From an uncultured bacterium (lineage in GTDB: Bacteria; Planctomycetota; UBA1135; GCA-002686595): 13,034 bases of DNA. How positions within the stretch are numbered: the first letter of the stretch is position 1; every line of letters begins with the position of its first letter. Position numbers and translations under genes: made by a program. Below are positions 7,205-13,034 of this stretch, in pieces. The notes under the pieces were generated by a model. It saw only the letters and a list, made by a program, of their open reading frames with translations, searched no databases and was not told the origin of the DNA. The stretch covers positions 1 to 13,034 of the forward strand of contig CADEGS010000122.1 of NCBI GenBank assembly GCA_902826945.1, given 5' to 3'.

Positions 7205-7216
7205 GCTGAGCTTCGA

Positions 7217-7250
7217 TCGCGGCGGGGGCGCCCCGGCGCTCCCGCCGCGA
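7217..7250. terminator. Strong hairpin between convergent genes
   Basis: TCGCGGCGGG (7217-7226) pairs perfectly with CCCGCCGCGA (7241-7250). The stem continues through a G-T pair and GCG/CGC, leaving a 6-base loop, for about 14 pairs. It fills the gap between the lipoprotein stop and the hflX stop, so it could stop transcription or block RNA decay for both units. Neither strand has a T-run after it, so efficient Rho-independent termination is uncertain. Confidence 0.55.
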
Positions 7251-7260
7251 CGCGCGCGGC

Positions 7261-8601
7261 TTAGCCCTCCGCGCGCTCGAACGGCTCCTGGGCGGCCTGC
7301 TCGACCTCGATCGCCGCCTGCGCTCCGATGGAGCGCCGCAGGTTGCCCAGCGCCTGCTCGCCGAGCCGCATGCGCAGCACGAGCCGCGCGTCGTCCTCCA
7401 CGCGCTCCTCGAGCACCACGCCGGAAGCGCGCGCCAGCGCGGCGCTGCGGCCGTCGGAGAGCGCGAGCGTGATCGCCACGACCGGCGAGCGCAGGTCGAG
7501 CCGCCGCACCACGAGCTCGGAGAGCCGCTCGAGCCCCTCGCCGGTGCGCGCGGAGACGTGGACGGCCTCCGGCGCGAGCGAGCCGCGCAAGAGGTGCAGG
7601 CGGATCGGGTCGGGCACCAGGTCCACCTTGTTCAGGACCAGCGCGTCGGGCGAGCGGCGCGTGAGGCGCGCCAGCGTCTCCTCCACGGCCCGCATCTGCG
7701 TCTCGGCGTCGGGGTGCGCGGCGTCGGCCACGTGCAGCAGCAGGTCCACGTTGAGCGCCTCCTCCAGCGTGGCGTGGAAGGAGGCCACCAGGTGGTGCGG
7801 CAGCCGCTGCAGGAAGCCGATCGTGTCCGAGACCAGCACCACGCGCCCGTCGGGGAGGCGCCACTGGCGCGTGCGCGTGTCGAGCGTCGCGAAGGGCATG
7901 TCCGCCACGAACTCGTCGGAGCCCGTCAGGCGGTTGAGCAGCGTGGACTTGCCCGCGTTCGTGTAGCCCACCAGGCCGATCGTGAAGCTCTCGGCGCGCG
8001 AGCGCACGTGGCGGCGCGTGTGCTCCTCGATCTCGCGCAGGCGCAGGCGCAGGTCGCGCAAGCGCTTGTCGATCAGGCGCCGGTCGGTCTCGAGCTGCGT
8101 CTCGCCCGGGCCGCGCGTGCCGATCGCGCCCTCGGTGCGCTCGAGGTGCGTCCACATGCGCCGCAGGCGCGGCCGCATGTACTCGGCCTGGGCCAGCTCG
8201 ACCTGCAGCCGGGCCTGCCGCGTGCGCGCGCGCGTGGCGAAGATGTCGAGGATCAGCTCCGAGCGGTCGATGACGCGCTTCTTCCAGGCCTTCTCCAGGT
8301 TCCGCCCCTGCGCGGGAGAGAGGTCGTTGTCGACCAGGACCGCGTCGGGCGCGAGCTCCTCGAGCGTGCGGCCGATCTCCTCGACCTTGCCGCTGCCGAG
8401 GAAGGTCGAGGGGTCGGGGGCCACGCGGCGCTGCACCCAGGGCTCGGCGCCCTCGCCGAGCACGATCGCCCCGGCCGCGCGCACGAGGCTGCGCGCCTCG
8501 GACAGCGGCCCGTCGTGCTCGGCCGGCTGACCGGGCAGGAGCACGCCGCACACGAGGACGCGCTCCTGGGGGTCGCGCGTCGGTCGCGCCGGGCGGCTCA
8601 T
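7261..8601 (-). CDS. hflX: GTPase HflX (ribosome splitting / rescue)
   Basis: A 446-residue HflX-family GTPase, typical length. HflX binds 50S subunits and 70S ribosomes and splits stalled ribosomes, especially after heat stress. The N-terminal HflX domain contains STFLGSGKVEEI (66-76) and DNDLSPAQGRNLEK (91-104), followed by the glycine-rich linker GAIGTRGPGETQLETDRR (158-175). GTPase motifs are G1 GYTNAGKST (212-220), the switch region ATLDTRTRQW (238-247), G3 DTIGFLQRLP (259-268), G4 NKVD (324-327) and G5 SAR (350-352). A C-terminal domain of about 75 residues follows. The ATG at 8601 is chosen because it starts the family N-terminus and overlaps the nadB stop as ATGA. The frame stays open far upstream, but only inside nadB. 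Translational coupling to nadB is very likely. Confidence 0.95.
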   Translation of the reverse strand: MSRPARPTRDPQERVLVCGVLLPGQPAEHDGPLSEARSLVRAAGAIVLGEGAEPWVQRRVAPDPSTFLGSGKVEEIGRTLEELAPDAVLVDNDLSPAQGRNLEKAWKKRVIDRSELILDIFATRARTRQARLQVELAQAEYMRPRLRRMWTHLERTEGAIGTRGPGETQLETDRRLIDKRLRDLRLRLREIEEHTRRHVRSRAESFTIGLVGYTNAGKSTLLNRLTGSDEFVADMPFATLDTRTRQWRLPDGRVVLVSDTIGFLQRLPHHLVASFHATLEEALNVDLLLHVADAAHPDAETQMRAVEETLARLTRRSPDALVLNKVDLVPDPIRLHLLRGSLAPEAVHVSARTGEGLERLSELVVRRLDLRSPVVAITLALSDGRSAALARASGVVLEERVEDDARLVLRMRLGEQALGNLRRSIGAQAAIEVEQAAQEPFERAEG

Positions 8602-10316
8602 CCGGGCACGGGCTCGGCGGAGCGCTCGCCGACCGGCACGCGATCGACCTCCAGGGCCACGATCTCGCGCGCCTCGAAGCGCGGCGTCAGGCGCGTGTGG
8701 CAGAGCCAGGCCGGGTCGCCCTGCGGGCGATCGACGCGGAAGTGCACGCCGCGCGACTCCTGGCGCGCCAGCGCGGCGATGGCGCACAACCGCGCCACGG
8801 TCAGCATGTTCGTGAGCTCCCAGGTGCGCGGCTCGGGCGCCCCGAGCGCGCGCACGGCGCGCGTCCAGAGCTCGATCTTGTGCAGCGCGTCCTGCATCGA
8901 GGACTGCTCGCGCTCGACGCCGAGCTGGCGCCACATCAGCGACTTCAGCGAGTAGGTCACGTCCTGCAGGTTGAAGGACATGCCCTCCGGCGGCGTCTCC
9001 CGGTCGCGCGGCGGGCGCACCTCGAACTCGTGCAGGCCGCCGCCCTGCTCGCTGGCCGCGGCGGCGCCGGCGACCTCGCCCAGGACCAGGGCCTCGAGCA
9101 GCGAGTTGGAGCCCATGCGGTTCGCCCCGTGCAGGCCCGAGCTGGCGCACTCGCCCACAGCCCACAGCCCGGGGACGCTGCTGCGGCCCTGCTCGTCGAC
9201 CTCGATGCCGCCGACCATGTAGTGGGCGCCGGGGCGCACGGGCACCGGGTCGCGGGCGATGTCGATGCCGAAGAAGCGGCAGATGCGGCTGATGCCCGGG
9301 AACAGGCGGTGCGGGTCGGAGCGGACCTTGCGCAGGTCGAGGTACACGCTCGTGTCGCCCGTGGCGACCATGCGGCGGAAGACGGCGCGGCTGACGACGT
9401 CGCGGGGCGCGAGCTCCGCGTCGGGGTGTTCCGCCTCCATGAAGCGCACGCCGTGACGGTCGCGCAGCACGCCGCCCGCGCCGCGCACGATCTCGCTGAT
9501 CAGGACGCGCGCAGCGCCCGCGATGTAGAGCAGCGTCGGGTGGAACTGGAAGAACTCCAGATCGCGCACGCGGGCGCCGGCGCGCAGCGCGATCGCCACG
9601 CCGTCGCCGGTGGCGATGGCCGGGTTCGTCGTCTCCCGGTAGAGCTGCCCTGCCCCGCCCGTCGCCAGGACGACCGCGTCCGCGGAGAAGACGTTGTAGT
9701 CTCCCCCGCCGCCGGGACACGCCAGCACGCCGACGACGCGCCCGTCCTTGGCGCACAGGAGATCGACGGCGAAGGTGTCGGGGAAGGCGGTGACGCGCGG
9801 GTGCTCAGCGACCGCGCGCGCCGCGACGCGCTGGATCTCGCGTCCCGTCGCGTCGCCGAAGGCATGCACGATGCGGGGGTGCGAGTGGCCGCCCTCGCGC
9901 GAGAGGTCGAGCGCGCCGTCGGGGCGCCGGTCGAACGTCGCGCCCCACTCGAGGAGCCGCGTCACCGCCTGCGGGCCGCCGCGCACGACGCGCTCGACGA
10001 CGTCGCGCTCCGAGAGCCCACAGCCCACGGCGAGCGTATCCGCCACGTGCTCGTCGAAGCTGTCGTCGTCGCCGAGCACGGCGGCCATCCCGCCCTGCGC
10101 CCAGACCGTGTTCGTGTCCTCGAGGTCGCCCTTCGTCAGCAGGGCGACCTCCGCCCCCGCGCGCGCCGCAGCCAGGGCGGCCGCCGAGCCCGCGGCGCCG
10201 CTGCCCACAACGAGCACGTCGAAGCGGAAGAGCGGCACCCTGCGCGAGTCCACCGACAGGAGGCGGCTTCCGAGTCCGAGTGCGATGCGCTGCGTCACGC
10301 AGGAGGGAGCCGCCAT
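8598..10316 (-). CDS. nadB: L-aspartate oxidase
   Basis: A flavoprotein that oxidises L-aspartate to iminoaspartate, the first step of de novo NAD synthesis; NadA (not in this window) uses the product. Motifs: FAD-binding VLVVGSGAAGSAAAL (34-48), TNTVWAQGGMAAVLG (69-82, family form SNT..AQGG), EGGHSHPRIVHAFGDATG (141-158), FFQFHPT (255-261), RGAGGVLRD (278-286), ELAPRDVVSRA (301-311), GAHYMVGGI (363-371) and GLHGANRMGSNSLLEALVLG (394-413). With the ATG at 10316 it has 572 residues against about 540 in E. coli; the first 30 look non-conserved. GTG codons at 10253 and 10238 would give 551 and 546 residues and are real alternatives, since no start has a good Shine-Dalgarno. The open frame reaches 10616, but that part reads like intergenic DNA. 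The stop overlaps the hflX start. Confidence 0.93.
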   Translation of the reverse strand: MAAPSCVTQRIALGLGSRLLSVDSRRVPLFRFDVLVVGSGAAGSAAALAAARAGAEVALLTKGDLEDTNTVWAQGGMAAVLGDDDSFDEHVADTLAVGCGLSERDVVERVVRGGPQAVTRLLEWGATFDRRPDGALDLSREGGHSHPRIVHAFGDATGREIQRVAARAVAEHPRVTAFPDTFAVDLLCAKDGRVVGVLACPGGGGDYNVFSADAVVLATGGAGQLYRETTNPAIATGDGVAIALRAGARVRDLEFFQFHPTLLYIAGAARVLISEIVRGAGGVLRDRHGVRFMEAEHPDAELAPRDVVSRAVFRRMVATGDTSVYLDLRKVRSDPHRLFPGISRICRFFGIDIARDPVPVRPGAHYMVGGIEVDEQGRSSVPGLWAVGECASSGLHGANRMGSNSLLEALVLGEVAGAAAASEQGGGLHEFEVRPPRDRETPPEGMSFNLQDVTYSLKSLMWRQLGVEREQSSMQDALHKIELWTRAVRALGAPEPRTWELTNMLTVARLCAIAALARQESRGVHFRVDRPQGDPAWLCHTRLTPRFEAREIVALEVDRVPVGERSAEPVPG

Positions 10317-10329
10317 GCGGCGGGGCTCG

Positions 10330-10335
10330 ATTCTA
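10330..10335 (-). promoter_or_regulatory. Possible -10 element of nadB-hflX
   Basis: On the minus strand TAGAAT (10335 down to 10330) differs from TATAAT at one base. Transcription would start near 10323, about 7 bases before the ATG at 10316, giving an almost leaderless message. No -35 hexamer is found at 16-18 bases spacing, so this is weak. It would fit the absence of a Shine-Dalgarno at nadB. Confidence 0.3.
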
Positions 10336-10470
10336 GCCCCTGCGGTCGGCGGGCCCTGCTCTCCCTCTCGGGCGCCTGCGGGGGAGCCCGTCGAACCGGC
10401 GCAACTCCTTGTATCCAAGTGGGTTCCGACCACAGCATCGGCCTTGCGAGAGATTCCTTGGGTTTGGGTC

Positions 10471-10517
10471 TTGTTCGGGGGCAATCGACGGCTATGGTTT
10501 AGGGAGCTGTTAGGGAG
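10471..10517 (+). promoter_or_regulatory. Candidate lexA promoter with overlapping direct-repeat operator
   Basis: TTGTTC (10471-10476) and TATGGT (10493-10498) are 16 bases apart and read towards lexA. Immediately downstream, TTAGGGAG occurs twice (10499-10506 and 10510-10517) with an 11-base period, one helical turn, so both copies face the same side of the DNA and cover the expected start of transcription. LexA usually represses its own gene from this position, and direct-repeat LexA sites with the same 11-base period (GTTC-N7-GTTC) are known in Alphaproteobacteria. Neither the E. coli-type CTGT-N8-ACAG nor the Gram-positive-type GAAC-N4-GTTC box is present between nadB and lexA. Assigning the repeat to LexA is inference. 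Confidence 0.4.
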
Positions 10518-10564
10518 GCTCTGGCGGGCAACCCCCACCCCCCCGGAGCTCGTCAGAGCCTCCC
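10513..10564. repeat. Perfect 11-bp inverted repeat in the lexA leader
   Basis: GGGAGGCTCTG (10513-10523) and CAGAGCCTCCC (10554-10564) are perfectly complementary, with a C-rich 30-base loop between them. The left arm overlaps the second TTAGGGAG repeat. In RNA this would be a stable hairpin in the leader of the small ORF and lexA, ending 26 bases before the small ORF's ATG. There is no T-run after it. It could be an operator, an RNA control element or a stabilising structure. Confidence 0.6.
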
Positions 10565-10590
10565 GACCTACCCCCTTACCCACGACTGCC

Positions 10591-10686
10591 ATGATCGCAT
10601 CCATCCGCAAGACCACCCGCGGCGCCGGCGATCCGCTCTCCTATCTCTTCTTCCTCGGCCTGATCGCGACCACCTTCCTGGTGTAG
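10591..10686 (+). CDS. 31-residue predicted membrane peptide upstream of lexA
   Basis: A short ORF: ATG at 10591, TAG at 10684-10686. Residues 1-14 are polar with Arg6, Lys7 and Arg10 (start MIASIRKTTRGAGDP). Residues 16-31 are a hydrophobic helix (LSYLFFLGLIATTFLV) running to the last residue, so a single-span inner-membrane peptide with the basic end inside is predicted. About 28 of 31 codons end in G or C, like the real genes here. There is no Shine-Dalgarno before the ATG, but most genes in the window lack one. Its stop codon lies inside the ribosome-binding sequence of lexA, which starts 10 bases later, so the two are probably one transcript with coupled translation. I do not recognise the family. 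SOS-induced membrane peptides of this size exist (SidA, TisB), so a damage-response role is possible but unproven. It could also be a leader peptide or chance. Confidence 0.5.
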   Translation: MIASIRKTTRGAGDPLSYLFFLGLIATTFLV

Positions 10687-10690
10687 AAGG
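10685..10690 (+). promoter_or_regulatory. Shine-Dalgarno of lexA
   Basis: AGAAGG lies 5 bases before the lexA ATG at 10696 and contains the last two bases of the upstream small ORF's TAG stop. It is the clearest ribosome-binding site in the window and fixes the lexA start. Ribosomes ending the small ORF would stop on top of it. Confidence 0.7.
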
Positions 10691-10695
10691 GCTTC

Positions 10696-11307
10696 ATGTC
10701 CCGCCCTCCGATCACCCGTCGCCAGCGCGACATCCTGCGCTTCTTCGAGGAGTACACCGCCCAGCAGGGCATCAGCCCAACCCTCGAGGAGATCGCGCAG
10801 CACTTCGGCCTGAACAAGGTGACGATCTTCGGGCACATCGCCGAGCTCGAGCGTAAGGGCATCCTGCGTCGCTCCGCGAAGGGCGTGAGCCGCGGTTTGC
10901 AGGTCGTTCCCTCCGACGAGCCTGACCGGTCCGAGCCGGGCCTGCGCATCCTCGGAACGATCGCGGCTGGCGCGCCGATCGAGGCGCTGGAGACACCCGA
11001 GGTGCTGCCCTTCGCCGAGCTCGTGCCCGCCGATCGCGACGTCTACGTTCTCCGCGTCCAGGGCGACTCGATGATCGAGGACGCGATCTGCGACGGCGAC
11101 CTGGTCGTCGTCGAGCGCCGGAGCAACGCCTCCGACGGGGAAACCGTCGTCGCTGTGCTCCCCGACGAAGAGGCAACGCTGAAACGGCTCTACCGCGAGC
11201 CCGGCGGCGGCTATCGACTGCAGCCGGCCAACGCGTCGATGGCTCCGCGGATTGTCGACGCGCTCGAGATCCGCGGCATCGTCATCGGCGTCATCCGGCG
11301 CTACTAG
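10696..11307 (+). CDS. lexA: LexA repressor, self-cleaving SOS regulator
   Basis: A 203-residue LexA, normal length. It represses DNA-damage genes and, when RecA forms filaments on single-stranded DNA, cuts itself and releases them. N-terminal winged helix-turn-helix: ITRRQRDILRFFEEY (6-20) and SPTLEEIAQHFGLNKVTIFGHI. Self-cleavage site: Ala91-Gly92 in GTIAAGAPIE. Catalytic dyad: Ser125 in GDSMIEDAI and Lys163 in ATLKRL. The C-terminal peptidase domain looks intact, so self-cleavage is expected. The recognition-helix segment LNKVTIFGHI differs from both the E. coli-type SPNAAEEH and the Bacillus-type SSSTVHGH, so the DNA target probably differs too. The start is set by AGAAGG 5 bases upstream. 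It follows the 31-codon membrane-peptide ORF, and a strong hairpin ends the unit. No recA or polymerase gene is in the window. Confidence 0.96.
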   Translation: MSRPPITRRQRDILRFFEEYTAQQGISPTLEEIAQHFGLNKVTIFGHIAELERKGILRRSAKGVSRGLQVVPSDEPDRSEPGLRILGTIAAGAPIEALETPEVLPFAELVPADRDVYVLRVQGDSMIEDAICDGDLVVVERRSNASDGETVVAVLPDEEATLKRLYREPGGGYRLQPANASMAPRIVDALEIRGIVIGVIRRY

Positions 11308-11308
11308 A

Positions 11309-11322
11309 CCCCCGCCCGGGGG
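11309..11322 (+). other. Small G/C hairpin just after lexA
   Basis: CCCCC (11309-11313), loop GCCC, GGGGG (11318-11322) begins 2 bases after the lexA stop. It has no T-run and is probably accessory to the stronger hairpin at 11343. Confidence 0.35.
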
Positions 11323-11342
11323 CGCACTTCCGTGATGAGTCC

Positions 11343-11368
11343 AGGAGCACGCCACGGGGCGTGCTCCT
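11343..11368 (+). terminator. Terminator hairpin of the lexA unit
   Basis: AGGAGCACGCC (11343-11353), loop ACGG, GGCGTGCTCCT (11358-11368): a perfect 11-pair stem with a four-base loop, 35 bases after the lexA stop. The following GATCTTCTCG is only mildly T-rich, so termination may be partial or Rho-assisted. The symmetric stem could also stop residual transcription arriving from the rRNA side. Confidence 0.7.
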
Positions 11369-11738
11369 GATCTTCTCGTCGAGTTCTCGGGCAATCAGCG
11401 GAAGGCCCGTCCGCGCAATAGAGCGCCCCTTTGCCCCGTGCCACCAGGCCCGCGCTTCGCCGGAGCCCGAGCGGCCACCCGCTCCTGGCCCCTCCCGAAG
11501 CGACCATCGGTTCCGCATCCACCCGGAGCGCGCCGGGCCCCTGCGGACGATGGCCGCTCTGACGACGATGTCGGAAAGAGAAGCGGTTCGGCAAAGCCCC
11601 CCGCACGATCCCACACCGCCAGCTGGCAGGACCGCTCGCAGCACCTCTGGTTCGAGCGCTGATCGAGAGCCCACCTCACCTGCCCGGCGGGGAGGATCGA
11701 CACCGTCGCCCGATCGCCTTACCAACCGGCGAATACCC
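11369..11738. other. Intergenic stretch, no gene seen
   Basis: 370 bases between the lexA terminator and the rRNA-operon terminator. Open frames on both strands here have no recognisable domain and a basic, Pro/Arg/Ser-rich composition typical of translated GC-rich noncoding DNA. A GGTTCGAG at about 11650 recalls a tRNA T-loop, but the flanking bases do not form a T-stem. No repeats, CRISPR or mobile-element ends are visible. A degraded gene or a small RNA cannot be excluded. Confidence 0.6.
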
Positions 11739-11784
11739 AAAAAAAAGACGCGCCTCGCAGGGCAACCAAGGCCCCGCGAGGCGC
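11739..11784 (-). terminator. Intrinsic terminator of the rRNA operon
   Basis: On the minus strand the stem GCGCCTCGC (11784-11776) pairs with GCGAGGCGC (11758-11750), with additional inner G-C pairs. It is followed by GTC and eight consecutive T's (the A-run at 11739-11746 on the plus strand). It starts about 10 bases after the 5S 3' end. This is the only textbook Rho-independent terminator in the window. Confidence 0.93.
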
Positions 11785-11794
11785 ATCAGAAAAA

Positions 11795-11903
11795 CCCCGG
11801 CGATACCTACTTTCTCGCACGAAGCAATATCATCGGCGACGGCTGCTTGACGACCGTGTTCGGAATGGGAACGGGTATGGCCAGCCGTCTGTAGTCACCG
11901 GGA
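11795..11903 (-). rRNA. rrf: 5S ribosomal RNA
   Basis: The minus strand reads CCCGGTGACTACAGACGGCT near the 5' end, then the conserved loop CATTCCGAACACGGTCGTCA, then GCCGATGATA and GTGCGAGAAAGTAGGTATCG near the 3' end. The ends pair as helix I: 11895-11902 with 11796-11803, eight pairs with one G-U. Length is about 107-109 bases, slightly short for 5S. The ends are estimated from helix I to within a few bases. Confidence 0.93.
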
Positions 11904-12028
11904 ATGCTCTCCCGGTATGGAGACCGGGAGCTGGAAGAAGAAAGGTGAACTGGTCACGAGGGGCAGCCGCGGGGAAAAGGGCTTCCCTTTCCCCAAGACC
12001 GCGACCCGAAGGCTGCGGCATTGGGAAA
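11904..12028 (-). other. 23S-5S internal transcribed spacer
   Basis: About 125 bases with no tRNA. It can form strong stems: CTCCCGGT (11909-11916) with ACCGGGAG (11923-11930) next to the 5S 5' end; and GGGGAAAAGGG (11971-11981) with CCCTTTCCCC (11985-11994), enclosed by GCAGCC (11963-11968) with GGCTGC (12011-12016). Such stems are plausible RNase processing sites separating 23S from 5S. Confidence 0.75.

Positions 12029-13034
<1,006 letters not shown>

Noticed and set aside
10419..10433. GTGG-N7-CCAC inverted repeat as an operator
   Set aside because: Four-base arms are expected by chance in this composition, and it lies upstream of the promoter candidate with no other support.
7558..10502. 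Long plus-strand open frames across hflX and nadB
   Set aside because: Antisense shadows of two well-conserved minus-strand genes, with no recognisable domains.
10317..10590. Classical SOS boxes before lexA
   Set aside because: CTGT at 10507-10510 and GAAC at 10393-10396 occur, but neither has the matching half-site at the required spacing.
10317..10616. An N-terminal extension of nadB by 100 codons
   Set aside because: The frame is open, but the translation is non-conserved and would overlap the lexA promoter and the small ORF. The protein is already longer than E. coli NadB from 10316.
11640..11670. Possible tRNA with a GGTTCGAG T-loop
   Set aside because: The five bases on each side do not pair into a T-stem, and no acceptor stem or anticodon arm is found.
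11291..11740. Short open frames on both strands between lexA and 5S rRNA
   Set aside because: No domains, Pro/Arg/Ser-rich, overlapping the terminators; no support as genes.

Overview
The window is about 13 kb of very GC-rich, gene-dense chromosome from a diderm (outer-membrane) bacterium. The evidence for two membranes is an Mla/MCE phospholipid-transport locus, a small predicted lipoprotein and a SecDF pump with large extracytoplasmic domains. The single-chain SecDF with an enlarged first periplasmic domain, the general scarcity of Shine-Dalgarno sequences, the small DUF3332-like lipoprotein and the non-standard LexA recognition helix together suggest Planctomycetota or a similarly deep GC-rich lineage. 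That placement is inference. The 23S rRNA at the right end would settle it with one database search.

Layout, left to right. (1) 1-1918, plus strand: the end of mlaE, then mlaF and mlaD, encoding the permease, ATPase and membrane-anchored MCE substrate-binding subunits of an ABC lipid transporter. (2) 1915-2529, minus strand: ribE (riboflavin synthase), with its stop codon overlapping that of mlaD. (3) 2669-6861, plus strand: trmD, rplS and a fused secDF, i.e. tRNA modification, a ribosomal protein and protein export. A short lipoprotein gene follows at 6977-7204 and may belong to the same unit. (4) 7261-10316, minus strand: a two-gene operon, nadB then hflX, joined by an ATGA overlap. (5) 10317-11307: an intergenic control region, then on the plus strand a 31-residue membrane-peptide ORF followed by lexA, whose ribosome-binding site overlaps the small ORF's stop codon. 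(6) 11343-11784: the lexA terminator, about 370 bases with nothing recognisable, and the terminator of an rRNA operon coming from the right. (7) 11795-13034, minus strand: 5S rRNA, a 125-base spacer without a tRNA, and roughly the last 1,000 bases of 23S rRNA, cut by the window edge.

Most of the window is housekeeping. The part most worth a closer look is the lexA promoter and leader. It has an 11-bp-spaced direct repeat across the likely start of transcription, a perfect 11-bp inverted repeat, and a previously unannotated-looking 31-codon membrane peptide that appears to be co-transcribed and translationally linked with lexA. By architecture this resembles the tiny SOS-induced membrane proteins known elsewhere (SidA of Caulobacter, TisB of E. 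coli), though no sequence relationship is claimed. Second-tier items are an insertion in the SecD periplasmic domain, regular 34-residue repeats in MlaD, and a Glu where TrmD usually has its catalytic Asp.
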